Assembly (NCBI RefSeq): GCF_021568315.1
Contig: NZ_JAKGSI010000001.1
Location: 1 to 64,000, forward strand
DNA length: 64,000 nucleotides
From: Corynebacterium uropygiale
GTDB lineage: Bacteria > Actinomycetota > Actinomycetes > Mycobacteriales > Mycobacteriaceae
Direction: 5' to 3'
The translations under genes and the position numbers were made by a program. The notes below the pieces were generated by a model. It was not told the origin of the DNA and made no database searches. It worked only from the letters and a program-made list of their open reading frames with translations. The number at the start of each line of letters is the position of its first letter. Position 1 is the first letter of the stretch. Below, one piece after another: positions 1 to 9,081 of the stretch.

Positions 1-565
1 CTACAGCTTCTACCTCGAGGGCACGGCGGATCGCCTGGTGGACCCGCAGCTCCCGCCGCTCGGCGCCGGGGACATCCTCAGCGTCGGCACCCTGTCTCTC
101 GCGCTGGAGCCGGGCGCCAGCCGCTACGCCGCCCTCGTCCACGAGGCCGCACGCCAGGGGGCGCTGGTCACCCTCGACCCGAACATCCGCGCCCTCACCG
201 CCACCCCCGAGCACCGCGAGGCCCTCCGCGCCCTGCTCCCCGACGTCTCGGTGCTCAAACTCTCCGAGGATGAGGTGGACTTCCTCGGCGAGGACGTCAC
301 GACGCTCGTCCCGGCCGCCATCATCACCCGCGGCGGCGAGGGCCTCCGCCTCGTCATGGGCGAGCACACCCTCGACGTCTCGCCGGCCCCCGTCGAGGTC
401 GTCGACACGATCGGCGCCGGCGACACCGTCATGGCCGTCATCCTCAGTGAGCTCGACGCCCGCGGGGCGCGCCTCCCCGAGTCCCCGGAGGAGTGGCGGC
501 CGATCCTCGAGCGCGCCGCCCGAGAAGCCGCCGAGACCTGCGCCCACGCCGGGGCGCGCCGCTAG
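1..565 (+). CDS. scrK: fructokinase, PfkB family (3' part of an upstream copy)
   Basis: Partial gene cut by the left edge; the first full codon starts at base 2. The sequence equals the last ~188 residues of the fructokinase at 4539-5399. It includes the PfkB C-terminal signature DTIGAGDT with the catalytic Asp, so the upstream copy may be functional if it is complete to the left. The family phosphorylates the fructose released by sucrose-6-phosphate hydrolysis. The stop overlaps the end of a truncated mcrC on the other strand by 4 bp, exactly as in the downstream copy. Confidence 0.9.
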   Translation, partial: YSFYLEGTADRLVDPQLPPLGAGDILSVGTLSLALEPGASRYAALVHEAARQGALVTLDPNIRALTATPEHREALRALLPDVSVLKLSEDEVDFLGEDVTTLVPAAIITRGGEGLRLVMGEHTLDVSPAPVEVVDTIGAGDTVMAVILSELDARGARLPESPEEWRPILERAAREAAETCAHAGARR

Positions 566-904
566 GCCCGGGCGGGGTGGGCGCCCAGCCGCCCAGCGAT
601 GTCATCGAGCTGGGCGGCGATCTGCACGAAGGGCAGGTTAAGGTCGAGCGTGTGCACGCTGATGGAGTTCCCGCTCATCTGGTAGGTGGCGTGGGGCTGG
701 ATCTCCTCGTCGGTCCTGGCGTAAAGCAGGAGTCCGGAGACCTCGTGGTCGTTCTCGCCCAGGGAGGCGGCCGCGTTCTTCACGTACGTGAAGATCTGAT
801 AGAGATTCCCGGAGTGAACGCTGCGCCGATCGAAGCGTTCCTGGGTGGTGTGGGAATAGTATTTGGCGTCGATAATGAGCACGTTGCGGCCACGCCTGAG
901 CGTG
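562..904 (-). pseudogene. mcrC: mcrC 3' fragment created by duplication
   Basis: These ~114 C-terminal codons of McrC are identical to the end of the intact gene at 5396-6442. The fragment keeps the nuclease motif (IDAKYY) but has lost the N-terminal two thirds and its start. On the minus strand the open frame continues into sequence antisense to the ABC ATPase fragment, so any product would be chimeric. It is best read as a by-product of the tandem duplication. Confidence 0.85.
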
Positions 905-1114
905 GCGCGGGCGCTCCTGCGCGAGCCGCGGATCCTCGTCCTCGATGAGACCTCCGCGCACCTGGATTCCGCGACGGAGCAGCGCCTCCTTGACCTGGTG
1001 CGCACACAGGTCGAGGAGCACCGGATCGGGGTGCTCCTCGTGACGCATCGGGCCTCGACGGAGGCCGCGGCGGATCGTGTCCTGCGGCTGAGCCCCGCCC
1101 AGCCGGCCCGCTAG
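905..1114 (+). pseudogene. ABC transporter ATPase, C-terminal fragment
   Basis: The frame reads ALLREP followed by the Walker B region ILVLDETSAHLD, a D-loop and the switch histidine (LLVTHR), then stops at 1112-1114. This is the last ~70 residues of an ABC ATPase. The Walker A motif and most of the signature motif are missing because the gene is interrupted at the 904/905 joint. The bases just left of the joint (cgcctgagcgtg) also encode RLSV, which fits the residues usually following the ABC signature, so the true homology may begin near 893. An intact copy is expected to the left of the window. The stop overlaps the convergent ptsS stop. Confidence 0.8.
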
Positions 1115-3099
1115 CTCGCCGGGTGGACGGTGTAGAGCGGTTCGCCGGCGCGGACGGACTCGCCGGTGTGCCGCAGGCACTGCGTGCTGCCCTTGGTGAC
1201 CACCACCGGCGTCGTGATGTCATAGCCGGCGGCGCGGATCGCGGGGATGTCGAATTCGCAGAGCGTCTCCCCGGCCTTCACCTCGTCGCCCTTCTGCGCG
1301 AGGGGGCGGAAGTGCTCGCCCTTGAGCTCCACGGTGTCGAAGCCGATGTGCATAAGGACGTCCACCTTGGTGCCGTCGGGGGCAATACTGCGCACCGCGA
1401 AGGCGTGCCCGGAGGGGAAGGAGACGATGACCTTGCCGTCGAAGGGCGCGACGAGCCGGCCTTCCGTCGGCACAATCGCCATCCCGGAGCCGAGCTTCCC
1501 GCCGGCGAACATCGGGTCGCTGACCTCCGCGAGGTTGAGGACATCGCCGGTGAGCGGCGCCGCCACGGTGCCGAGCGCGGTGAGCGTGTCGGTTGACGAC
1601 GCCGCACTCGCCGCGGGGGCGGGGGCGGGAGCGGCGGGCTCGGCCTCGACGGGGGTGGCGAGGTCGGCGGGGGTGGCGGCCGCGGCGTCGGCATCAAAGT
1701 TGCCGCGGAGCTTGCCGTAGGCGAGGGAGGCGCCGAAGGAGATCACGAAGGTGATGACGCTGCACACAAGGAACATGGGGATGTCCGAGGAGCGGATACT
1801 CACCGCGCCGAGGAAGCCCGCGGCGCCCAGCGCCACGCCCTTGACGTGGAAGATCGCGACCAGCGCGGAGCCGAGGGCGGCGCTGCCCATGCCGATGTAG
1901 AAGGGCCAGCGCAGGCGGAGGTTGACGCCGAAGATCGCCGGCTCGGTAATACCCACGACGGCCGAGGCGCCCGCCGCACCCGAGAGGCCCTTGAGCTTCT
2001 CGTTCTTCGCGAGGAGGAAGATCGCGAGGGTGGCCGCACCTTGGGCGATGTTCGCCATGGAGGCGGTGGGGAAGATGAAGGAGCCGCCCTGGCTGATGAG
2101 CTCGAGCTCGATCGGCGGGAAGGACTGGTGAAGGCCCGTGATGACGATGGGCGAGTACACGAGGCCGAAGAGGAAGCCGCCCACGGGGCCGCCGAACTCA
2201 TAGAGGTTGGCCAGGCCCATGCCCAGCCACTCGCCGGCCACGCGCATGACCGGGCCCACCGCCATGAAGGTGAGGAAACCGGTGACCAGCAGCGAGAGCA
2301 CCGGGGTGACGAGGAAGTCGACGGTGCCGCGCAGGTGGCGGTGGAGGAACTTCTCGATGGTGGCGAGGATCCACGCGACGACGAGCACCGGCAACACCGT
2401 GCCCTGGTAGCCGGCCTGGGCGACGTCGATGCCGAAGATGTGCCAGTAGCTCATCGTGCCCTCGGACATGGCCTCGACCACGCTGTAGCCGTTGACGAGG
2501 TCCGGCATGACCATCGCCATGCCGATGCCGGCGCCGAGGTACTCGTTGCCCCCGAAGCGCTTCGTGGCGGTGAAGCCCACGAGGATGGGGAGGAAGGCGA
2601 ACGGCGCGGAGGCCAGCAGGTTGATGAGCCCTGCCGTGTCGCCGAGCGCCGGGTAGCGCTCCACGAGGGGGAGCGGCCCGAAGAGGTCTGGCGCGGTGAG
2701 GACGTTGTTGAGCGCCATGAGGAGACCGCCACCCACCAGAATGGGGATGAGCGGCACGAAAATATCCGCGAGAACTTTAATCCCTCGGGAGAAGGGATTA
2801 CCTTTCTTGGTGGCGACGTTCTTTAGCTCCTCGGTAGACACCGCAATATTCTTTGAGCAGAGCTTCGTCAATTCATCAAAGACGATATCGACGTCTCCGG
2901 GGCCGACAATGATTTGGAACATGCCGCCGGCCTCAAAGGTGCCTTTGAGGTCCGGGTCATCGTCGAGGGCGGTGGTGTTGACCTTCTCGCTATCGCGGAG
3001 GACAAGGCGGAGCCGAGTGGCGCAATGCGCAGCTCCGAGGATGTTATCCTCTCCGCCAATTGCCGGGAGGATGCGTTGTGCAACCTGTGCGTGATCCAT
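1111..3099 (-). CDS. ptsS: sucrose-specific PTS permease, EIIBCA
   Basis: This 662-residue membrane permease imports sucrose and phosphorylates it to sucrose-6-phosphate. Domain order is EIIB (residues ~1-85, phospho-Cys in HCATRLRL), EIIC (~100-470, many membrane segments, with [10 protein letters not shown] and the [14 protein letters not shown] loop), an Ala/Pro-rich linker, then EIIA (~520-660, phospho-His in LMHIGFDT). It closely resembles Corynebacterium PtsS in order and sequence. I chose the ATG at 3099 because GAAGG lies 7 nt upstream and the protein then begins MDHAQ as in the family; an in-frame start further upstream is less likely. It lies 84 nt downstream of scrB on the same strand and is probably cotranscribed. 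Confidence 0.93.
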   Translation of the reverse strand: MDHAQVAQRILPAIGGEDNILGAAHCATRLRLVLRDSEKVNTTALDDDPDLKGTFEAGGMFQIIVGPGDVDIVFDELTKLCSKNIAVSTEELKNVATKKGNPFSRGIKVLADIFVPLIPILVGGGLLMALNNVLTAPDLFGPLPLVERYPALGDTAGLINLLASAPFAFLPILVGFTATKRFGGNEYLGAGIGMAMVMPDLVNGYSVVEAMSEGTMSYWHIFGIDVAQAGYQGTVLPVLVVAWILATIEKFLHRHLRGTVDFLVTPVLSLLVTGFLTFMAVGPVMRVAGEWLGMGLANLYEFGGPVGGFLFGLVYSPIVITGLHQSFPPIELELISQGGSFIFPTASMANIAQGAATLAIFLLAKNEKLKGLSGAAGASAVVGITEPAIFGVNLRLRWPFYIGMGSAALGSALVAIFHVKGVALGAAGFLGAVSIRSSDIPMFLVCSVITFVISFGASLAYGKLRGNFDADAAAATPADLATPVEAEPAAPAPAPAASAASSTDTLTALGTVAAPLTGDVLNLAEVSDPMFAGGKLGSGMAIVPTEGRLVAPFDGKVIVSFPSGHAFAVRSIAPDGTKVDVLMHIGFDTVELKGEHFRPLAQKGDEVKAGETLCEFDIPAIRAAGYDITTPVVVTKGSTQCLRHTGESVRAGEPLYTVHPAS

Positions 3100-3183
3100 G
3101 ATCCAGCCTTCACAGTTGGTGGGGGTAGGGGAGAAAAGGGAGGATTCTCTCACCGCTAGTATTCAACAAAAAACCAGCGATGA

Positions 3184-4509
3184 TCAAAAAATGTGACTCG
3201 TGGCGCAAAAGCGGCCGTCGGCCACCTCAATGTCCACGACGTTTCCGTCGCGAATAATGAGCACAATAGAGTTTTTATTTAATTCTTGAGAGGCGTTATC
3301 GGGGCGCTCCGACTCCGCACCGCCAGCGACGGGGATGAGGCGGGTCTCCTCGCCGCGGCGAAGCTCCAGCTGCCCGTCAGACCAGGTGAGGCTGAAGCCG
3401 GGTTCGATCTCCACGGACCAGGCCTCGTCGAGGAGGCTGCGCCGCCACACCTGCCAGGGGCCGTAGGCCTCGTCGGCGGGGAGCTGCTCGGGGGCGTCGG
3501 GGAGGAGGATGCGCTGGCGCAGGGCGTGATTGTGCAGGCTGAGGCGCCGCGGCAGGGTGAGGGTGTGGACCCAGCCCTCGGCGGCGAGGGTGGCGGACTC
3601 ATCCTGCGCGGGCATCCCAGCCCAGCCGAGGAGCAGCGCGGTGTCGCCGTCGAGAGCCGCCTGCGGGGCATAGAACTCGAAGCCCCAGTCGGTGCGCTGG
3701 TAGGGCCTCAGCGCGTGGAAGGTGTGCCCCTCGAGGCGGCCCACGATGTAGCCGCTCTCATCGCCGCCCGCCCGCTGCGGGCAGAGGAAGAGCACGTGGA
3801 GGCGCTCGCCGGTGACCTCGTCGCGCAGCGGCACGAGGTTCGGGCACTCCCACATGAACGCGTCCTGCGGCGCGGCCTCCGCGGGCTCGACGCGCAGCTC
3901 ACCCGCCCAATCCCAGCTCTCCAGGTCCGCCGATTCATAGACGACGACGGCCCCCCGCTCCTCCTCACGCTGCGCTCCGAGGAGCATCCGCCAGCGGGGC
4001 CGGGCGGTGGCTTGCTCGGCGCTGCCGCCGTCGCCGGCCTCCTCCGCGGTGATGGGCGTGATGTGGGGATCGCGGAAGTGCCCGGTGTAGCCGGGGTGCT
4101 CGCGGGGGATGAGCGGGTTCAGCGGGGAGCGCTGGTAGAAACCGCCTTCGGGGCCGGCGGGGTGGTGGACGTGGACGAGGTTCTGGGAGGGGACCCGGGT
4201 GCCGTCCTCGGTCTTGAGGTTGCCGGTGTAGTAGAGCCGTAGGCCGTCCTCGGTGCGGACGGCGCAGCCGGAGTAGCATCCGTGCCGGTCATAGGGGGTA
4301 TCGGGGGTAAGGGCATCGGGGTGGTGCTGCCAGCGCAGAGAGCGGAGATCCGCGGAGGCGTGGCCCCAGCCGATGCGCTTGGGGCGCCGGGGAAAGGCGG
4401 GATCGTGCTGGTAGAAGGCGTGGAGGGTGGTGCCGTCGAGGTAGAGGCCGTTCGGGTCGTTGAGCCGACCCTGCGGGGGAGCGACGTGGAAACGGGGGCG
4501 ATAGGGCAT
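3184..4509 (-). CDS. scrB: sucrose-6-phosphate hydrolase / invertase, GH32
   Basis: This 441-residue GH32 enzyme hydrolyses the sucrose-6-phosphate made by PtsS to glucose-6-phosphate and fructose. Visible family motifs are the nucleophile block NDPNG (residues ~17-21), the RDP block with its transition-state Asp, and the ECP block with the acid/base Glu in WECPNL. No signal peptide is present, so it is cytosolic, as expected for a PTS pathway. Only 29 bp separate its ATG from the divergent fructokinase ATG, and no Shine-Dalgarno is visible. The last ~40 codons are noticeably more AT-rich than the rest. Confidence 0.93.
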   Translation of the reverse strand: MPYRPRFHVAPPQGRLNDPNGLYLDGTTLHAFYQHDPAFPRRPKRIGWGHASADLRSLRWQHHPDALTPDTPYDRHGCYSGCAVRTEDGLRLYYTGNLKTEDGTRVPSQNLVHVHHPAGPEGGFYQRSPLNPLIPREHPGYTGHFRDPHITPITAEEAGDGGSAEQATARPRWRMLLGAQREEERGAVVVYESADLESWDWAGELRVEPAEAAPQDAFMWECPNLVPLRDEVTGERLHVLFLCPQRAGGDESGYIVGRLEGHTFHALRPYQRTDWGFEFYAPQAALDGDTALLLGWAGMPAQDESATLAAEGWVHTLTLPRRLSLHNHALRQRILLPDAPEQLPADEAYGPWQVWRRSLLDEAWSVEIEPGFSLTWSDGQLELRRGEETRLIPVAGGAESERPDNASQELNKNSIVLIIRDGNVVDIEVADGRFCATSHIF

Positions 4510-4538
4510 AAACCCACAATATCGGGCACAATGGGATC

Positions 4539-5399
4539 ATGTTGTATGTTTGTGGCGAAGCCCTCATTGATCTCGTTCCCTGCAGCTCACCGGCGGGAGG
4601 GGAGGGGCTCGCTCCTCTCCGCCCCGTCCCGGGCGGTGGACCTTTCAATGCCGCGTGCTATTGCGGACTTTTTGATCGGACAGTGGCTTTTGTGGGCCGA
4701 ATTTCCCAGGACCCCTTCGGCGAGACGCTCATGGGCGTGCTCCACAGCTATGGGGTGGACACCCGCTTCGTGCAGCGCGGCTCGGAGCCCACCACCCTCG
4801 CCGTCGCGAGCACCGGGCCCGACGGCTCCGCCACCTACAGCTTCTACCTCGAGGGCACGGCGGATCGCCTGGTGGACCCGCAGCTCCCGCCGCTCGGCGC
4901 CGGGGACATCCTCAGCGTCGGCACCCTGTCTCTCGCGCTGGAGCCGGGCGCCAGCCGCTACGCCGCCCTCGTCCACGAGGCCGCACGCCAGGGGGCGCTG
5001 GTCACCCTCGACCCGAACATCCGCGCCCTCACCGCCACCCCCGAGCACCGCGAGGCCCTCCGCGCCCTGCTCCCCGACGTCTCGGTGCTCAAACTCTCCG
5101 AGGATGAGGTGGACTTCCTCGGCGAGGACGTCACGACGCTCGTCCCGGCCGCCATCATCACCCGCGGCGGCGAGGGCCTCCGCCTCGTCATGGGCGAGCA
5201 CACCCTCGACGTCTCGCCGGCCCCCGTCGAGGTCGTCGACACGATCGGCGCCGGCGACACCGTCATGGCCGTCATCCTCAGTGAGCTCGACGCCCGCGGG
5301 GCGCGCCTCCCCGAGTCCCCGGAGGAGTGGCGGCCGATCCTCGAGCGCGCCGCCCGAGAAGCCGCCGAGACCTGCGCCCACGCCGGGGCGCGCCGCTAG
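4539..5399 (+). CDS. scrK: fructokinase, PfkB family
   Basis: This 286-residue sugar kinase starts MLYVCGEALIDLV, the usual PfkB N-terminus, and ends near the signature DTIGAGDT, whose Asp is the catalytic base. The GGGPFN block near residue 34 is the sugar-binding region. Placement beside scrB and ptsS indicates that it phosphorylates fructose from sucrose-6-phosphate hydrolysis. No ribosome site precedes the ATG, suggesting a leaderless transcript. Its 3' two thirds lie in the 904-bp repeat. It converges on mcrC with a 4-bp overlap of stops. Confidence 0.92.
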   Translation: MLYVCGEALIDLVPCSSPAGGEGLAPLRPVPGGGPFNAACYCGLFDRTVAFVGRISQDPFGETLMGVLHSYGVDTRFVQRGSEPTTLAVASTGPDGSATYSFYLEGTADRLVDPQLPPLGAGDILSVGTLSLALEPGASRYAALVHEAARQGALVTLDPNIRALTATPEHREALRALLPDVSVLKLSEDEVDFLGEDVTTLVPAAIITRGGEGLRLVMGEHTLDVSPAPVEVVDTIGAGDTVMAVILSELDARGARLPESPEEWRPILERAAREAAETCAHAGARR

Positions 5400-5738
5400 G
5401 CCCGGGCGGGGTGGGCGCCCAGCCGCCCAGCGATGTCATCGAGCTGGGCGGCGATCTGCACGAAGGGCAGGTTAAGGTCGAGCGTGTGCACGCTGATGGA
5501 GTTCCCGCTCATCTGGTAGGTGGCGTGGGGCTGGATCTCCTCGTCGGTCCTGGCGTAAAGCAGGAGTCCGGAGACCTCGTGGTCGTTCTCGCCCAGGGAG
5601 GCGGCCGCGTTCTTCACGTACGTGAAGATCTGATAGAGATTCCCGGAGTGAACGCTGCGCCGATCGAAGCGTTCCTGGGTGGTGTGGGAATAGTATTTGG
5701 CGTCGATAATGAGCACGTTGCGGCCACGCCTGAGCGTG
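4835..5738. repeat. 904-bp direct repeat, copy 2
   Basis: Second copy of the segment at 1-904. Here both genes it carries (fructokinase and mcrC) are complete and continuous, so this is the ancestral right-hand flank and copy 1 is the derived joint. Confidence 0.95.
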
Positions 5739-6442
5739 ATGTCGCTTCTCATGGTGGGCAGCATGTCGGAGAATCCATCGTCGAGCGCCCAGGGGATGTG
5801 GGGTGCTGCGGCGTGGAGCTCGGGGTGTTCGCGCCGGTAATACTCCAGTATGAATGCCTCGTAGAGGCGGCTCATGCGCTGCTCGTCGAAGAACTCCATG
5901 AGCCGCGTGCGGCCGTCGGCCTGGGTCTGCAGGAGCCCCTTGGCTACGAGCCAACACACGCCCATGAGCAGCCGATAGGTCTGGTTGTGCCGGTCATAGC
6001 GCAGGGCCCAGTCCACCGTGCGAAGATCCAGGGTCCGGACGTCCGCGAAGTGAAGGACCAGCCGCCGGAGGGCCTTCTTGCGTGGCGTGGAGATGTCGCT
6101 ACGCAAGAGCAGCAGGAGAGTGGACTTCATGATGCGGTTCATCATCGAGTCCGCGGAGTACTCGTCGACGGTGCACACCATCTGGTGGCGGAGGAAAGCG
6201 CGAGACGTTATCGACGCGCTCACCTCGATCTTTCCCTTCACGGAGGAGAGGGCATGGCTGCGCTCGTGGTAGTCGTGCCGGAGCCCGCGCTTGATCTGCG
6301 CTGCCACGCCTCGTTCCAGGATGGCTGCGCAGAGTTCCGCGGCGTTCTCGAATTCTTCCGTGGCGAGGTCACGGTAGCCCTGCTCGCGCAGCGCCCGAAA
6401 GGCATAAGCGAGCATGTGGTAGAGGTTCTGGACGGGGATCAT
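5396..6442 (-). CDS. mcrC: McrC, nuclease subunit of McrBC restriction system
   Basis: This 348-residue protein begins MIPVQNLYHMLAYAF, typical of McrC-family N-terminal regions, and carries a PD-(D/E)xK nuclease core ending in IDAKYY near residue ~250. McrC joins the McrB GTPase to cut DNA with modified cytosines. I chose the ATG at 6442 because it overlaps the mcrB TGA as ATGA; an in-frame start 30 nt upstream would give a 34-bp overlap. The last 114 codons are duplicated at 562-904. Confidence 0.88.
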   Translation of the reverse strand: MIPVQNLYHMLAYAFRALREQGYRDLATEEFENAAELCAAILERGVAAQIKRGLRHDYHERSHALSSVKGKIEVSASITSRAFLRHQMVCTVDEYSADSMMNRIMKSTLLLLLRSDISTPRKKALRRLVLHFADVRTLDLRTVDWALRYDRHNQTYRLLMGVCWLVAKGLLQTQADGRTRLMEFFDEQRMSRLYEAFILEYYRREHPELHAAAPHIPWALDDGFSDMLPTMRSDITLRRGRNVLIIDAKYYSHTTQERFDRRSVHSGNLYQIFTYVKNAAASLGENDHEVSGLLLYARTDEEIQPHATYQMSGNSISVHTLDLNLPFVQIAAQLDDIAGRLGAHPARA

Positions 6443-8646
6443 TCGAGGCTCCGCAGGAGATTCCTCGACCACTCGCGTACCTTCTCGGGCTCATCGAACC
6501 AGTATTCCTTCAGCAGCGGGATGAGCTCATACGTGACAATCCTGCGAAGCGCCGTGTCAGTACAGCTTTCGGGCTTCATTGTGCAGAAGAAGCTGTGCCC
6601 GATGGTGAAACCTTCGCCCAGGGCGTCGTCGTCACTAATCACGACGTTGAGTGCCTCCACTTGGCGGATGAGGGAGTCGAAGGCCTGGTTGTTGAGGGAT
6701 TTGCGGTAGGCCTGGAAGCCCTCGGTGCTGAAGCCCGGCGTGAGGTCGAAGAAGGCGAAGCGGCGGCGCAGGGCGTAATCGAGGAGTGCCAGTGAGCGGT
6801 CGGCCGTGTTCATGGTTCCGATGATGTGCACGTTGGCAGGGACGTGGAAGAGCTCGGCGGAGTAGAGCAGCTGCACGGTGTTCTTGGGGCCGCGTTTGTC
6901 ATTCTCGATGAGCATGAACAGCTCGCCGAAGATTTTGGAGAGGTTGCCGCGATTGATCTCGTCGATGATGAAGAAGTAGTCCCTGTCATCGTCGTCTGCG
7001 GCCCTCGCGCAGAAAGAGTAGAAGGACCCGCGGGAGAGCTCGAAGCCCTTCTCGCTGGGCCGGAAGCCCTCGATGAAGTCCTCATAGGAATAGCTCTGAT
7101 GGAACTGCACCATCTGGACGCGCTCCACATCCTTCACACCCATGATGGAGTAGGCGAGGCGCTTGGCCAGGTAGGTTTTGCCCACCCCGGGCGCTCCTTG
7201 CAGGATGATGTTCTTCTTCGCTCGGAGTACGTCCACCACCGTGTCATAGGTTCCCTCATCCATAAAGACGTCGGAGAGGAAGTCCTCGCGGGTGTAGGCG
7301 GGGTAGTCCATCTGGGGTGTCTCGGGGAACTCCTCCGCGGTGTCTTCGCTGTCAAAGAAGGATTCCAACTCTGCGACGAGCTTCTGGTCTTTCGTGATGT
7401 CGGTGAACGCCTTCATGGCGAGGGTGCCACGAGTTCCCCAGTGCCCCTTGTGTGTCCACGTCACCTCGCGCACATGGGGATAATCCCCGCCATCCTCGGT
7501 GTAGTCATAGTCGCTCGTGATAACGCCCCGCCCTAGGATCTCCTGGCGGCCACGTTGAGCAAAGACGACGTCCCCCGGCTTCATCTCATGGGCAAACTGC
7601 CAGGCAGCGTGCACGGTAGTGGTCTTGCGCGGCGCGTCGGCGTGCTCGTCGAGGAGTGCGCGCTGCATGGCCTTCTCAGAGTCGTAGGGGGTGAGGTCAT
7701 CGAACTCGGACAAGCGAAGGCCCATGATGCCGCTCTCGGAAAATTCCTCCCACATGCAGGGGTCCTTGCCCGGGGTATAGAGCCAATAGCGTGTGGTTTC
7801 TACGTCGGCGTCGCCGAGGCCGCGGCCATCAGCTGCTTCCTGAGCCTCGAGTTTTCTCCGCGCGGTGTCCGCCTTGTTCTTTTCCTTGGTCTCCTTGTTG
7901 ACGCGCTCGGATTCTACCCGCGCGGCGTGGCTGATCTCGGGGAAACTCGTGAAGGGGAAGGCCTTAGTCCCGAACTGAGAGCGCACCGCATCGCAGATCG
8001 CCAGGTACGCCTCGCCACTAGCAGGGGCCGGGTCCTTCTCATGCGGGACGTGCTCAGAACATACCGGGCCAGCAAGAGCCTTGTCCCCCAGATACCAGCG
8101 GTTGCGTCCATCCAGACTGAGGAAGGCGAGAGGACGACTACACGACAGCCCCATGGGGAGTTTGAACTTCAGGAATGGCTGGTCGATGGTGTGATCGTAG
8201 GCCTGGCAAAAGGCCTCCCTGCTGGCCGGGGTGTCATGATCACCGAGAGCTAGCGCTGCCTCGAAGAGATCCCATAGATTCTGGATGTCCCTCTCGCCAC
8301 GCCGGGGATCGTCATGAAAAGCATAAAATGTGGCATTCCCCGGATAGAGAGGGGACAGTCCTTCAAAGGAATGAGGAAGCTCCGCGTTCATGCCGAAAGT
8401 CTCCTTGAACGCGGCAATGCGCGCGGTGCGGTTGCCGTCGTTCATCTTCCTGGAGAAGAGGCCGAGGACAGTGAAGGGATCGATGTCCGTGGGGCCCGGC
8501 TCACTATCGAGCGTGGGGAGCTTCTTCCCGAGGCGGTCATAGGTCTCCTTCACCTTCTCGAGGAGACCTGTGCGGTCGTTGCGCCACCTGAGCAGCTCAT
8601 CAGCGAATGCGGTGCAGAACTCTATCCATGGGAAGCGAGTGGCCAT
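6439..8646 (-). CDS. mcrB: McrB-type AAA+ GTPase with EVE/PUA-like domain
   Basis: This 735-residue motor subunit of an McrBC system has a helical N-terminal region. A central module (~275-420, YWLYTPGKDP to GRQEILGRGVI) resembles EVE/PUA-like readers of modified bases. The C-terminal AAA+ domain has Walker A GAPGVGKT, Walker B FFIIDEINRG and the McrB-type GTMNTADRS block with arginine-finger region LRRRFAF. The ATG at 8646 has AGGAG 6 nt upstream, preferred over an in-frame start 36 nt earlier. It is translationally coupled to mcrC. By family knowledge the pair restricts DNA carrying modified cytosine; the exact modification read here is unknown. Confidence 0.87.
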   Translation of the reverse strand: MATRFPWIEFCTAFADELLRWRNDRTGLLEKVKETYDRLGKKLPTLDSEPGPTDIDPFTVLGLFSRKMNDGNRTARIAAFKETFGMNAELPHSFEGLSPLYPGNATFYAFHDDPRRGERDIQNLWDLFEAALALGDHDTPASREAFCQAYDHTIDQPFLKFKLPMGLSCSRPLAFLSLDGRNRWYLGDKALAGPVCSEHVPHEKDPAPASGEAYLAICDAVRSQFGTKAFPFTSFPEISHAARVESERVNKETKEKNKADTARRKLEAQEAADGRGLGDADVETTRYWLYTPGKDPCMWEEFSESGIMGLRLSEFDDLTPYDSEKAMQRALLDEHADAPRKTTTVHAAWQFAHEMKPGDVVFAQRGRQEILGRGVITSDYDYTEDGGDYPHVREVTWTHKGHWGTRGTLAMKAFTDITKDQKLVAELESFFDSEDTAEEFPETPQMDYPAYTREDFLSDVFMDEGTYDTVVDVLRAKKNIILQGAPGVGKTYLAKRLAYSIMGVKDVERVQMVQFHQSYSYEDFIEGFRPSEKGFELSRGSFYSFCARAADDDDRDYFFIIDEINRGNLSKIFGELFMLIENDKRGPKNTVQLLYSAELFHVPANVHIIGTMNTADRSLALLDYALRRRFAFFDLTPGFSTEGFQAYRKSLNNQAFDSLIRQVEALNVVISDDDALGEGFTIGHSFFCTMKPESCTDTALRRIVTYELIPLLKEYWFDEPEKVREWSRNLLRSLE

Positions 8647-8918
8647 AGCGTGCTCCTGTTCTTTGCTGGGTGAGGGGCGCACGTCGCCGCCCAGCGTACA
8701 GGACGCGTAAACGCGGGGGCCTCGCTCAATTGATCGGGGGTTCTGGATTGAGTGCCGCCATCAATGTAGGCGCTAATGGTGATGCTGGATTGTGACACCA
8801 CAGAATGTTTGAGGAGCCCTCCGAGTGCTCTATGAGCCATAGGGCGGCCTCACGGTGATTGCTATGCTCCTCAACTATTCGGCAAACGACAATCCAGCCA
8901 CGGGTTTTCGCGATGAGT

Positions 8919-9068
8919 TTATCGGGATAGGGCAGACCCGTCGAGCGCGCCATAAAAGGCGAGGTGCCATGCGTGGGCGTCATACGTGAGCGTAAAGAGC
9001 TTCATACGATCCCCGCTGCAATCTGCATGGGCATCGATGTACAGGCCACCATCGCGAATGTCTGCCAT
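8919..9068 (-). CDS. small hypothetical protein, possibly frameshifted
   Basis: This 49-codon gene has a strong ribosome site (AGGAGAGGGG, 4 nt before ATG) and lies 13 bp downstream of the symporter stop on the same strand. It starts MADIRDGGLY. No family recognised. The other minus-strand frame stays open from 8983 to 8726 and reads like protein (KLIAKTRGWIVVCRIVEEHS). The original gene may therefore have been ~115 codons, broken by one indel near 8925-8960, or there may be two overlapping genes. Confidence 0.4.
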   Translation of the reverse strand: MADIRDGGLYIDAHADCSGDRMKLFTLTYDAHAWHLAFYGALDGSALSR

Positions 9069-9081
9069 GGTTCCCCTCTCC

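Larger units (their letters stand above)
1..904. repeat. 904-bp direct repeat, copy 1 (left edge open)
   Basis: This segment matches 4835-5738 in every stretch I compared, at a constant offset of 4,834. It carries the 3' part of a fructokinase gene and the 3' part of mcrC on the other strand. Identity stops after the bases cgcctgagcgtg: copy 1 runs into an ABC ATPase reading frame, while copy 2 continues into intact mcrC. The left end lies outside the window. The simplest reading is a recent tandem duplication with a 4,834-bp unit (905-5738); an assembly duplication is the main alternative. Confidence 0.95.
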
